64,000 nt of DNA from Myxococcales bacterium (GTDB lineage: Bacteria > Myxococcota > Polyangia > Nannocystales > Nannocystaceae): positions 183,980 through 247,979 of the forward strand of contig JAEUJW010000058.1 of NCBI GenBank assembly GCA_016793465.1, written 5' to 3'. Below, in pieces: positions 25,000 to 32,966 of this stretch. How positions within the stretch are numbered: position 1 is the first letter of the stretch; every line of letters begins with the position of its first letter. The notes under the pieces were generated by a model. That model was not told the DNA's origin. It searched no databases and worked only from the letters and a program-made list of their open reading frames with translations. Position numbers and translations under genes: made by a program.

Positions 25000-26673
25000 T
25001 CAGCGGATGCGCACGGCGTCGGCGATGACGACCGAGCCGGCGGCGGTCCAGCGCGACAGCACGACCTTGTTCCAGCCCTTCTTGAACTTGAAGGAGCCGA
25101 GCTGGTTCCACTTCTGGCCGTTCTGCTGCTGGTTGACGTTGACGGTGCCGAGCTTGTTGCCGGCGGGGTCGAAGGCGATGAACGGGGCGGCGGCGGCGCG
25201 GTTGGTGCCGGCGGTCCACCAGGCGTCGACGGTCTTGGTGGCGTCGGCGGACAGGTAGAACGAGAACTCGGCGGCGTCGGACACGGCGGCGGTCTCGGCG
25301 TAGAAGTAGCCGGTGCCGTAGTAGCCGGCGGTCGACGACGTCGAGGTCCAGTTGCCGGACACGGCGATCTTGGCCTTGGCGGGGTCGTTGTTGCTGTTGT
25401 TGCTGTCGACGATGATGGTGCCGCCGGGCTGCGGCTCGGGGGCGGGCGGCTGCTGGGCGCCGCAGTGGGTGTTGACCTTGCTGAGGTAGGTCGACCACGG
25501 CCAGTTCGGGCCGGGGTCGACGCGGTCGTAGGGCTGGAGCTTGCCGTGGGCGACGATGTGCTTGTTGTCGCGGGGGATGCCGTGGCCCTTGGTGATGTCG
25601 CACGTCAGCTTGGCCGACTTGTCGATCAGGTTGCTGTTCCAGTTGGCCTGGCTGGCGTAGCCGGCGTGCTCGATGCCGACGGTGAAGCTGTTGGCGTTGT
25701 AGCCGTCGCGCCAGCAGTCGAGGTTGCCGTTGAGGCTGCACTTGTAGCTCGCGCCGATGTGCCAGGCCTTGTTCGACTCCTTGACGAGCTGCGAGATCTC
25801 CGAGCCGTCCTCCTTGACCACGTAGTGGGCGCTGACGCCGGCCTGCGAGTTGACCAGCCAGCCCCAGCAGCCCGAGTAGGAGCCCTCGCAGGTGTGGATG
25901 ATGACCATCGCGACCTTGCCGATGTCGCCCGAGGGCCGGCTGCTGTAGTTCGGCGAGGGCCGCCAGATCGAGGCGGCGTAGTCGGGCCCGGCGGCGGCCT
26001 CGGCCTCGGGCGGCGGGTCGGCGAAGTCGGGCAGGGCGTCGACCGGGTCGAGGGTCGCGACCGGCGCGCCCGCGAGGTCCCTGACGGTCACGCCGGCGCG
26101 CAGGGTGGCGTAGACGTCGCGGTGGACGTAGCTGGCGAGCGCGGCCTCGGCCGCCTCGGGGATGCCGCTGAAGCGGGCGACCGCGGGGGCCCAGGCGCCG
26201 AGGTCGGCGCGGTCGATCTCGAGCTCGTCGGCGTAGGCCGAGAGCAGGGCCGCGCCGGCGCGCAGGTGCTGGCGGCGGTCGGTCTTGACGGCCTCGACGC
26301 TGACCTCGGCGAGCTCGGCGGCGCGGACGAGGGCCTCGCCGCGCAGGGCGAGCACGCCGTGGGCGGCGCCCTGGCCCTCGAACTCGACCTCGCCCTGGAT
26401 CATCTGCCAGCCGGTCTCGACGTGGCCGATCGCCTGCAGCAGCTCGGCGGGCACGCCGAACTCGTCGGCCGCGTCGGTGAAGTCGGCGTCGATGCCGGTG
26501 AGGTAGGTGCCGGGGTCGATCGCCGGCGGGTCGACGGCGGCCTCCTCCTCGTCCTCGGAGACCTCGTCGGCGCCGGGGTCCGCGTCGGGGTCGTCGACGC
26601 CGGTGAAACAGCCGGGCGCGAGCAGGGCGAGGGCGGACAGGGCGGACAGGGGCAGCGACGAACGGCGGAGCAT
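25000..26673 (-). CDS. Three-part peptidoglycan amidase with golvesin-like domain
   Basis: 557 residues. A lipobox ends at LLAPGC. An N-terminal ~150-residue helical domain has [17 protein letters not shown] and GVLALRG, a pattern like lytic transglycosylases (E, then G-x-G). Residues ~230-430 are an Amidase_2/PGRP domain ([52 protein letters not shown]) with the Zn His and the Lys/His-Asp-Pro-Gly end. The C-terminal ~120 residues are golvesin-like ([11 protein letters not shown] ... ADAVRIR), a carbohydrate-binding type. It probably cuts peptide stems, and perhaps glycan strands, of peptidoglycan from the periplasmic face or outside. The amidase call is firm; the transglycosylase part is tentative. 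Confidence 0.85.
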   Translation of the reverse strand: MLRRSSLPLSALSALALLAPGCFTGVDDPDADPGADEVSEDEEEAAVDPPAIDPGTYLTGIDADFTDAADEFGVPAELLQAIGHVETGWQMIQGEVEFEGQGAAHGVLALRGEALVRAAELAEVSVEAVKTDRRQHLRAGAALLSAYADELEIDRADLGAWAPAVARFSGIPEAAEAALASYVHRDVYATLRAGVTVRDLAGAPVATLDPVDALPDFADPPPEAEAAAGPDYAASIWRPSPNYSSRPSGDIGKVAMVIIHTCEGSYSGCWGWLVNSQAGVSAHYVVKEDGSEISQLVKESNKAWHIGASYKCSLNGNLDCWRDGYNANSFTVGIEHAGYASQANWNSNLIDKSAKLTCDITKGHGIPRDNKHIVAHGKLQPYDRVDPGPNWPWSTYLSKVNTHCGAQQPPAPEPQPGGTIIVDSNNSNNDPAKAKIAVSGNWTSTSSTAGYYGTGYFYAETAAVSDAAEFSFYLSADATKTVDAWWTAGTNRAAAAPFIAFDPAGNKLGTVNVNQQQNGQKWNQLGSFKFKKGWNKVVLSRWTAAGSVVIADAVRIR

Positions 26674-26812
26674 GGTCGCTTCGTACGACCATGCCGCGCG
26701 AGCGGGCAAGCGCCCGGGTCGCCGCTTATTTTTTAATTCGCGGCGCGGCGGCGGCTACGGCGGGGATTGGCGGCGAGTCGGACGCGCGAAGCGCGGAGCT
26801 CACGCCGGGCCG

Positions 26813-26898
26813 CGTGATCGAAACCCGCGAGGTCGCTACTCCTATGCGTGACGGTCGCGACGATTCGTCGTGATCGAAACCCGGGGTGTCGCTACTCC
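26813..26898. repeat. Direct repeat pair (30 bp), possible regulatory site
   Basis: Two ~30-bp imperfect copies, 26813-26842 and 26869-26898, start 56 bp apart in the 387-bp gap before the ferredoxin gene (GATCGAAACCC...GTCGCTACTCC). The gap (26674-27060) also has an A/T-rich stretch at 26726-26740. I see no gene in it. Confidence 0.5.
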
Positions 26899-27060
26899 GG
26901 CGCAGATCCGGGCCGGGCGGGGCGCTCGCGCTGTACGGACGCGTGCACGAGGCCGCGTCCGGGCGCTCGCGTGGGGGCGAGCGGGCCCGGCGGGCCGGAG
27001 TCCGGCCGCGGCGCAAACAACTCGCGCGGGTCACCCGGCGATCCGTGTCCTATTGGTGCG

Positions 27061-27360
27061 ATGGGCAAGAAGCGAAAGCTCCGCAAGCGGATGCGCCGCC
27101 GCGAGGTCGAGTCGCCGACGCTGGTGATCTGCGTGGGCAAGTCGTGCGCCGCGCGCGAGACCTCGCGGGCGCTCGTCGAGCGCACGCGGGCGCACGCGGC
27201 GGCGCGCGGGCTGGACGTGCGCGTCGACGTCGTCGGCTGCCTGCACGTCTGCGAGGACGGGCCGGTCGTCGCCACGTACCCGAAGATCAGGTTCTTCCGC
27301 CGCGTCGACGAGGCCCGCGCGTGCGCGCTGGTCGAGCGGCTCGCCGAGCCGGACGCCTGA
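27061..27360 (+). CDS. Thioredoxin-like [2Fe-2S] ferredoxin
   Basis: 99 residues of the small thioredoxin-fold (2Fe-2S) ferredoxin family (NuoE-C/CbiW-like). The four ligands appear as CVGKSC and, later, GCLHVCEDGPVV: C-x4-C then C-x3-C. The YP near the end (VVATYPKIRFF) is also typical. The first 15 residues are very basic (KKRKLRKRMRRRE). It is probably a cytosolic electron carrier or iron-sulfur donor with no obvious partner. The ATG at 27061 is the natural start; longer readings have no support. Confidence 0.88.
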   Translation: MGKKRKLRKRMRRREVESPTLVICVGKSCAARETSRALVERTRAHAAARGLDVRVDVVGCLHVCEDGPVVATYPKIRFFRRVDEARACALVERLAEPDA

Positions 27361-27435
27361 CCCGACGCGCTCGCGCGAGGCGTACCCGCGGGCGTGGACG
27401 TTGAGCGACGCGCCGCTTTGCCCCTACCGTTGCGC

Positions 27436-28170
27436 ATGCTGCTTCGCGTCCGCTACCTCGCCGTGATCGCGTCGGCCTGCAGCCCGGCCGGGACGGGCCC
27501 GTCGCCGCCCGCCGAGGAGACCTGCAAGCACGGTCTCCTGCAGTCGCCGATCGACCTCCACGCGGTCGCCGAGCGCGGCGCCGACCGGCTCCACTTCGAC
27601 TACCGTCCGGATACGCTGCGGATCCAGAACACCGGGCACACCGTGCAAGTGGACCATCGCTCCGGCAGCACCGTCAGGGCCGGCGACCAGACCTTCGAGC
27701 TCGTGCAGTACCACATGCACAGCCCGAGCGAGCACACCGTCGAGGGTAAGCGGTACCCGCTCGAGATCCACCTCGTCCACAGGAACGCCGCCGGTCTGCT
27801 CGCCGTCGTCGGTGTGCTCGTCGAGGAGGGCCCCGAGTCACCCGCCGAGGCCGCGACGACCGCCGTGATCTGGGACCACCTGCCCGCGACCGCCGGCGCC
27901 CACGCCGAGGCCGTGAGCCAGGTCGATCCGGCCACCCTCCTCCCCGCTGACCACACGCACTTCTTCTACACCGGCTCGCTGACCACCCCGCCGTGCACCG
28001 AGCACGTGCGCTGGCACGTCATGACCACGCCGGTGCCCCTCTCGGCCGCGCACATCGCCGCGTTCCGCCGGCTCTACAGCGACAACGCCCGGCCCGTCCA
28101 GCGCCCCGACTGGTGCCCGTCCCACGGCGCCGCCCCGGCGTCGACGCCGGCCGGCGGCCAGATCCCGTGA
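27436..28170 (+). CDS. Alpha-type carbonic anhydrase, exported
   Basis: 244 residues, exported by an N-terminal hydrophobic segment. It interconverts CO2 and bicarbonate. It keeps the alpha-CA hallmarks: QSPIDL; the proton-shuttle region NTGHTVQVD; zinc His in QYHMHSPSEH and EIHLVHRN; and GSLTTPPCTEHVRWHV. The usual N-terminal GPEHWG-like block is reduced: the protein goes almost directly from ETCKHG to QSPI. The ATG at 27436 is used instead of 27394 because the latter gives an Arg-rich stretch before the hydrophobic segment. It is convergent with the DM13 lipoprotein gene. Confidence 0.9.
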   Translation: MLLRVRYLAVIASACSPAGTGPSPPAEETCKHGLLQSPIDLHAVAERGADRLHFDYRPDTLRIQNTGHTVQVDHRSGSTVRAGDQTFELVQYHMHSPSEHTVEGKRYPLEIHLVHRNAAGLLAVVGVLVEEGPESPAEAATTAVIWDHLPATAGAHAEAVSQVDPATLLPADHTHFFYTGSLTTPPCTEHVRWHVMTTPVPLSAAHIAAFRRLYSDNARPVQRPDWCPSHGAAPASTPAGGQIP

Positions 28171-28179
28171 GCGGCCTCA
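28168..28179. terminator. Short convergent hairpin including both stops
   Basis: TGAG-CGGC-CTCA joins the stop of the carbonic anhydrase gene to the stop of the DM13 gene (6-bp gap); the stem is short (4 bp). Confidence 0.3.
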
Positions 28180-28740
28180 GGGGGGCGCGAACGTCCCGCT
28201 GCCGAAGTCGATCCCGACGTCGACGCACCACACGCTGATCCCGTCGACGTCGGACAGCGAGGTCCCCTCGGGCAGGACCACCGTCAGGGTCTCGCCCGCG
28301 TAGCCGCCCGGCCGCAGCAAGTCGTCGGAGAGCGCGACGCCGCCGGCGTAGTCGCCGCCCTTGCCGGCTTGGATGCGGACGTCGAGGCCCGTGCCGTCGT
28401 AGCTGAAGTTGGAGAGCCGGATGGTGCAGTCGTCCAGCACCTCGGCGACGCCTTCGACCCCGTGGTAGTAGGTGGCGAGCTCGGCGCGCCATCCGACCTT
28501 GGGGTCGTTCGCCGGGCACCCGGTCGACCCGGTCGACCCGTCGCCCGAGGCGTCGCCGGTGGTCCCGGGGTCGCCGGTGGTCCCGGTGTCGCCGGTGGTC
28601 CCGGGGTCGCCGGTCTCGTCGAGACCACCCGTGGTGTCCGTGCTCGAACGATCGTCACCACACCCGAACAGCAGGAAGGCGAACGCGAGCCGCGACACGG
28701 CGGATGAGCGTGGGCTCCCGGGAGGCGTTACATGCTTCAT
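28177..28740 (-). CDS. DM13-domain lipoprotein
   Basis: 187 residues. A lipoprotein signal ends at LLFGCGDD, then an Asp/Thr/Gly linker of TTGDPG-type repeats, then a DM13 domain (YHGVEGVAEVLDDCTIRLSNFSYDG ... DVDGISVWCVDVGIDFGSG). DM13 domains are thought to take part in electron transfer or redox chemistry, often through the Cys near the end. The gene starts 7 bp after the stop of the methyltransferase gene with an AGGAG ribosome-binding site, so it is probably the last gene of the leftward TetR-controlled operon. Confidence 0.8.
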   Translation of the reverse strand: MKHVTPPGSPRSSAVSRLAFAFLLFGCGDDRSSTDTTGGLDETGDPGTTGDTGTTGDPGTTGDASGDGSTGSTGCPANDPKVGWRAELATYYHGVEGVAEVLDDCTIRLSNFSYDGTGLDVRIQAGKGGDYAGGVALSDDLLRPGGYAGETLTVVLPEGTSLSDVDGISVWCVDVGIDFGSGTFAPP

Positions 28741-28747
28741 ATGGCTC

Positions 28748-29608
28748 CTATCTGTCTCTCGTGGCCACCGCGACCATGGTGGTGCCGTGGGGGATCGGGA
28801 CCGGGAGCGCCGGCATGCAGCGCGCGGCCGCGAGGGCCCCGGCGGCGGGGACATCGAAGCTTCGGACCAGCTTCATCGCCACGTTGGCGGCCGAGACCCA
28901 GTGCCACCAGATCCGCCGCCAGCCGAGCACACGCAGGCCGGCCCGGGCCAGCGCGGTGGCCAGCGCGGTGCGGTTGAAGTACACGCAGTGGTCCGGCGGG
29001 ACGAGGTACCACCAGCGCTTGCCGAGCAGGCGCGCCACCAGGGACGCGTTGTCGCCGGTGGCGAGCGCCAGCAGACCGCCCGGACGCAGCCACGCGCGCG
29101 CCGCGGCGAGCGCCTCGACCGGGCGGTCGACGTGCTCGATCGTCTCCCACATGGTGACGACGTCGAACTGTCCCGGCGCCGGCATGGCCTCGACCCTCCC
29201 GACCGCCGTGGCGCAGCCGACGCGGGCGCGCACCTGGGCGATCGCCTCGGCGGACACGTCGACCCCGGTCAGGGCGGTGAAGCGGCCCGACGCCTGGGCC
29301 GCGGCCAGGAAGTGGCCGGACGCGCACCCGACATCGCAGAGCGAGCCCCGCGCCGCGAACTCGTCGAGGATCGCGAGGTTTTGCGCGAAGTTCCGGAGGT
29401 GGAGGCCGCGATCCGCCTCGTAGTCGTAGTAGCCGCGGACCGCGGCGCCGCCGGCGCGTCGCTGCAGGTAGCCGTCGTCGTAGTCCGGCGCGGGCGCCGG
29501 GCTCTGGAGGTACCACGCGCGGCACCGCGGGCACGCGAGGATGGTGTGCCCGCGGACCTCGTGGCGCGGACGTCCGCCCGCGGCGCCGCAGGCCGGGCAG
29601 TCGTTCAT
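28748..29608 (-). CDS. Class I methyltransferase with Zn-ribbon, glycan-cluster type
   Basis: 286 residues. An N-terminal zinc ribbon (CPACG ... CPRC) is followed by a Methyltransf_23-type Rossmann domain. Motif I is LCDVGCASGHFLAAA, and further marks are FDVVTMWETIEHVDRPVEAL and WLRPGGLLALAT. This family is frequent in polysaccharide and surface-glycan clusters, often as a sugar or lipid O-methyltransferase. Its start overlaps the stop of the LPG_synthase_TM gene (ATGA), so the two are coupled. The product is cytosolic. The exact substrate is unknown. Confidence 0.88.
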   Translation of the reverse strand: MNDCPACGAAGGRPRHEVRGHTILACPRCRAWYLQSPAPAPDYDDGYLQRRAGGAAVRGYYDYEADRGLHLRNFAQNLAILDEFAARGSLCDVGCASGHFLAAAQASGRFTALTGVDVSAEAIAQVRARVGCATAVGRVEAMPAPGQFDVVTMWETIEHVDRPVEALAAARAWLRPGGLLALATGDNASLVARLLGKRWWYLVPPDHCVYFNRTALATALARAGLRVLGWRRIWWHWVSAANVAMKLVRSFDVPAAGALAAARCMPALPVPIPHGTTMVAVATRDR

Positions 29609-30510
29609 CGCCGCCGCCTCTCCGCCAGGATCGCCACGGGCAGCAGGAGCGCCGCCGGGAGCACGTTGGCCGCGAAGAACAGCGCGGCGGCGGCCGTCGC
29701 CGCCGCCGCCGCCGGGTACCCGACCGACGCGAACAGCTCGATGGCGGCGAGCTCCCGTAGGCCGAAGCCGCCGATCGTCACGGGGAGGGTGTTGAGGAGG
29801 GTCACCAGCGGCACGCGCACGAGGTAGTCGCTCGCCGCGAGCTCGCCGAAGCTGCGCCAGATCCACAGGCCGGCGGCCAGGTTGAGCCCGTGCGCCGCCG
29901 CCGTCGCCGCCAGCAGCTTCAGCGGAGCGGCGCGGCGCGGCGCGGGCTCGCTACCCGCCTCGGGGGCCGCCCGCGGCCGCCAGGGCATGCGCGGTCGGCC
30001 GAGCAACAGCCACGCCAGCACCAGCGTCGCCGCGCCGACGGGCACGACGAGCCGGGGCGCGCCGCCGACGAGCCACAGCCCGACGGCCAGCGTGGCGAGC
30101 ACGACGAGCAGCTCGTACCCCTTGTCGACGACGACGGCGACGGCTGCGCGCCCGACGTACGCGGGCTCACCCGCGGTCGCGGCCCGGATGCGGTACAGCT
30201 CGCCCATCCGCAGCGGCGTCACGACCCCGAGCAGCGCGCCCGCGAGGTAGCCGCAGGCGAGCCTGCCGGGCGGGGCGGTCAGCCCCAGCCCCCGCACCTG
30301 GACCTGCCACTTCCACATCCGCAGCCCCATCGCCGCGAGGACCGCCGTCACCGTCGCGAGGCCGAGCCACACGGGCATGCCCTGCCAGCTCGACGCGACC
30401 GCGCCGAACTCGACGCGCCGGACCACCAGCCCGACCAGGACCGACATGCCGACGATCTGGACCGTCGCCCACAGCCAGCGGCGCGCGGGCGGGTCACCCG
30501 GCGGCGCCAT
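29605..30510 (-). CDS. LPG_synthase_TM (flippase-like) membrane protein
   Basis: 301 residues, mostly membrane: about eight hydrophobic helices, with the family landmarks RMWKWQVQVRGLGL, the LAGALLGVVTPLRMGELYR loop and the LPVTIGGFGLRE motif. The family includes the membrane part of MprF and flippase-like proteins in glycolipid loci. In glycan operons it often sits beside DPM1-like GT2s. The ATG at 30510 gives a 17-bp overlap with the TetR gene; a GTG at 30522 is an alternative. Its role is probably lipid-linked substrate movement or transfer, which is an inference. Confidence 0.85.
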   Translation of the reverse strand: MAPPGDPPARRWLWATVQIVGMSVLVGLVVRRVEFGAVASSWQGMPVWLGLATVTAVLAAMGLRMWKWQVQVRGLGLTAPPGRLACGYLAGALLGVVTPLRMGELYRIRAATAGEPAYVGRAAVAVVVDKGYELLVVLATLAVGLWLVGGAPRLVVPVGAATLVLAWLLLGRPRMPWRPRAAPEAGSEPAPRRAAPLKLLAATAAAHGLNLAAGLWIWRSFGELAASDYLVRVPLVTLLNTLPVTIGGFGLRELAAIELFASVGYPAAAAATAAAALFFAANVLPAALLLPVAILAERRRR

Positions 30511-31141
30511 CGACGAGACCACCGTTCGGGCGGGCGAGGGCGTCGACGTGGGCGAGGACCTCGTCGACGTAGTGGACGAGCGAGGCCCGCGGGAGCGGCG
30601 AGCGGGCCAGCGTCATGAAGCCGATGAGCGCGCCGAGGAAGTAGTCCCCCAGGCGCTCCGGCTCGGCCTGCTCGCTCAGCGCCTCCGCCGCCCGCGTGCG
30701 CTCGATGGCTGCGGCGAACAGGCCGCGGACCTCGTCCATGAACTGGGTGACGACCCTGGCGATCGAGCGCTCGCGCGTCGACACCTCGGAGCCCGCGGCG
30801 ACCATCATGCACCCGCGGCGGCTGTGATCGCTGCCGGCGAGCGCGCGCAGCCCGTGAAAGAACATGCGCACGGCGGAGAGGTCGGCGCCCTCGCCGCGCA
30901 GCGGCGCGAGCATCCTCGCGGCGATCGTGTCGCGGTAGTGTTCCAGCAGCGCCTGAAAGAACGCCTGCTTGCTGCCGAAGTGGCGGTAGATCGTCGCGCG
31001 GTTGACATTCGCTTCGGCAATCAGTGTCCCGATTGAAGTGTCGTAGTAACCCCGCTGCCAGAACAGCCGGAGCGCGCGCTTGAGGGCCTCGTCCGGCACC
31101 TCACCCGTGTGTTTTTGTGCTCGCGCCGCGCGTGCCTTCAT
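30494..31141 (-). CDS. TetR/AcrR family regulator
   Basis: 215 residues. An N-terminal helix-turn-helix lies at about residues 18-62 (ALRLFWQRGYYDTSIGTLIAEANVNRATIYRHFGSKQAFFQALLEHY), a textbook TetR DNA-binding domain, followed by a helical ligand domain. The gene is first in a leftward operon and divergent from the P460-like gene. Two similar palindromes begin 2 bp from its own start codon, consistent with autorepression and control of both operons. The ligand is unknown. A Cys in SRRGCMMVAAG may be a redox or ligand contact. Confidence 0.93.
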   Translation of the reverse strand: MKARAARAQKHTGEVPDEALKRALRLFWQRGYYDTSIGTLIAEANVNRATIYRHFGSKQAFFQALLEHYRDTIAARMLAPLRGEGADLSAVRMFFHGLRALAGSDHSRRGCMMVAAGSEVSTRERSIARVVTQFMDEVRGLFAAAIERTRAAEALSEQAEPERLGDYFLGALIGFMTLARSPLPRASLVHYVDEVLAHVDALARPNGGLVDGAAG

Positions 31142-31143
31142 CG

Positions 31144-31183
31144 TGAGACCGATCGTTCACTCATCTGAGACTAATCGTTCTCA
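31144..31183. promoter_or_regulatory. Paired TetR operator candidate
   Basis: Two similar palindromic boxes lie 2 bp apart in the shared upstream region. 31144-31163 is TGAGACCGATCGTTCACTCA and 31166-31183 is TGAGACTAATCGTTCTCA. Each has TGAGAC at the left and an inverted GTTC-CTCA at the right. They lie immediately upstream of the TetR ATG (31141) and ~90 bp before the P460-like ATG (31274), so one bound dimer pair could repress both directions. Confidence 0.75.
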
Positions 31184-31273
31184 TATGCGCCGTCAACGCG
31201 CCCGGCGGCCGCGATCGGCCTCGCGTAACATCGGACCCTGTGCGATCGTTGGGCCCGAACCAGGAGCCCCACC

Positions 31274-31759
31274 ATGCAAGACGCACTCTCCAAGGCCGCG
31301 CTGGCGGCCGTCGCCCTGACGCTGGCCGCCTGCGCGGCCGAGGACGCCGAGCCGGACCGCGAAGCCTACGACATGGCGATCGCCGACGACGCCTACAAGT
31401 CCTGGCCGCGCTTCCCGAACGCGGCGCCCGACCTCTATCCCAGCGCCCAGCACAACGGCGACTACGTCCGCAGCTACATGAACGACGTCGCGGCCGCGTC
31501 GCTGTCCGGCTTCTCGGGCGAGTTCCCCGACGGCTCGATCCTCGTCAAGGAGCAGTACGCCGACGCCGAGGGCAAGACGCTGACCGGCCACACGGTCATG
31601 GTCAAGCAGGCGGGCTACGACCCCGAGCACGGCGACTGGTACTGGATCGCCTTCAACGCCAGCGGCGGCACGACGTCCCACAACGGGATGGCGGAGTACT
31701 GCTACGGCTGTCACACCGCGGCGATGGCCAACGACTGGGTCTACACCCCGTTCAAGTGA
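31274..31759 (+). CDS. Cytochrome P460-like haem lipoprotein
   Basis: 161 residues. A lipoprotein signal ends at LTLAAC. The body has the cytochrome P460 fold pattern (YKSWPRFPN, then a strand-rich core GSILVKEQYAD ... TVMVKQAGYDPEHGDWYWIAF) and one haem c site, CYGCHTAAM, near the end. The family includes P460 enzymes of hydroxylamine oxidation and related c'-beta cytochromes that bind NO. Here it may act as an electron carrier or a sensor of small gases. The Lys crosslink of classical P460 cannot be confirmed by eye. It is the first gene of the rightward operon, 4 bp before the sugar-nucleotide enzyme. Its ribosome-binding site is AGGAG. Confidence 0.82.
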   Translation: MQDALSKAALAAVALTLAACAAEDAEPDREAYDMAIADDAYKSWPRFPNAAPDLYPSAQHNGDYVRSYMNDVAAASLSGFSGEFPDGSILVKEQYADAEGKTLTGHTVMVKQAGYDPEHGDWYWIAFNASGGTTSHNGMAEYCYGCHTAAMANDWVYTPFK

Positions 31760-31763
31760 ACCC

Positions 31764-32966
31764 ATGAGCGATACGATCGTCGTGCTCGGCGGCGACGGCT
31801 ACCTCGGTTGGCCGCTCGCCGTGACCCTCGCCGCGCAGCGCCCCCGGGCGCGCGTGGTCGTGGTCGACAACCTCGCGCGGCGGCGGGCGGTCGCGGCGAC
31901 GGGCAGCGACAGCATCACGCCGATCCGCGACCCCGCCCGCCGCCTCGACGCCTACGCCGCGTTCGCGGGCCGCCGCAACCTCGAGTTCGAGGCCCTCGAC
32001 GTCGCCACGCCCGCCCTCGACGCACTGATCGACCGGCTCCGCCCCGCGGTCGTCTACCACCTCGCGCAGCAGGCCAGCGCGCCGTTCTCGATGGCGAGCG
32101 TCGAGCAGGCGGTGCACACCCTGACCAACAACGAGGTCGGCAACCTGCGGCTGCTGTGGGCCCTCCGCGACCGCGTCCCGCAGGCCCACCTCATCAAGCT
32201 CGGCTCGTTCGGCGAGTACGCCCACTGCGGCCTCGAGATCGCCGAGGGCTACTTCCTGCCCGCGCACGCGGGGGCCACCGCGAACCGCCCGGTCCCGTTC
32301 CCGCGCGAGGCGGACGACATCTACCACGTCAGCAAGATCAACGACACCAACTACTGCGCGCTGGCCTGCCGCAACTGGGGCCTCCGCGTCACCGACGTCA
32401 TGCAGAGCACGGCCTTCGGCGCGACGACCCGGGAGACCGCCGACGCGCCGGAGCTCGCCACTCGCCTCGACTACGACGCCGTGTTCGGCACGGTGGTCAA
32501 TCGATTCGTCGCCCAGGCCGTCACCGGCCACCCGCTGACGATCTACGGCAGCGGCCACCAGCGCACCGGGCTGATGGCGCTCGACGACGCGGTCGGGTCG
32601 CTCGCGCGTCTCGCCGATCGGCCGCCGGAGCGCGGCGAACACCGCGTGATCAACCACGTCACCGAGCGCACCCTCTCGATCAACGAGATCGCGGCGGCGG
32701 TGCAGGCCCTCGCGGCCGACCGCGGCGTCGACGTGACCCTCTCGCGCGAGCACGACCCGCGCGGCGAGGCGCCCGAGGTCAAGCCGGCGCACACGATCCG
32801 CGCCGACTTCGTCGACGCCAACGTGACGGCGACCCCGTTCGAGGCGGTCCTGGCCGACCTGTTCGACACGGTGTCCCGGCACCGTGACCGCGTCCGCCCC
32901 GCCGCGTTCCCGCCCGCGATCCCGTGGAGGCCCGCCGATCCGCATGCACGCACCGTCCATCCCTGA
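31764..32966 (+). CDS. UDP-sulfoquinovose synthase-like enzyme (SQD1/Agl3 family)
   Basis: 400 residues, an extended SDR with NAD-binding GGDGYLG (9-15). The long match to SQD1 is striking: DNLARRR, QQASAPFSM, TNNEVGNLRLLWALRD, KLGSFGEY, EGYFLPAH, YHVSKINDTNY, LDYDAVFGT-NRF, GHPLTIYGSG-Q. The active-site set Thr/Tyr/Lys of SQD1 is Ser148/Tyr187/Lys191 here. The known reaction joins sulfite to UDP-glucose to give UDP-sulfoquinovose. No SqdX-type lipid glycosyltransferase is beside it, so the sulfosugar may go into a glycan, as with archaeal Agl3. Stop and next start overlap by 23 bp. The reaction is inferred from similarity. Confidence 0.85.
   Translation: MSDTIVVLGGDGYLGWPLAVTLAAQRPRARVVVVDNLARRRAVAATGSDSITPIRDPARRLDAYAAFAGRRNLEFEALDVATPALDALIDRLRPAVVYHLAQQASAPFSMASVEQAVHTLTNNEVGNLRLLWALRDRVPQAHLIKLGSFGEYAHCGLEIAEGYFLPAHAGATANRPVPFPREADDIYHVSKINDTNYCALACRNWGLRVTDVMQSTAFGATTRETADAPELATRLDYDAVFGTVVNRFVAQAVTGHPLTIYGSGHQRTGLMALDDAVGSLARLADRPPERGEHRVINHVTERTLSINEIAAAVQALAADRGVDVTLSREHDPRGEAPEVKPAHTIRADFVDANVTATPFEAVLADLFDTVSRHRDRVRPAAFPPAIPWRPADPHARTVHP

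Noticed and set aside
26813..26898. tRNA-like T-arm in the repeat (ATCGAAACCC)
   Set aside because: No acceptor stem or anticodon arm could be built around it; it is a direct repeat only.
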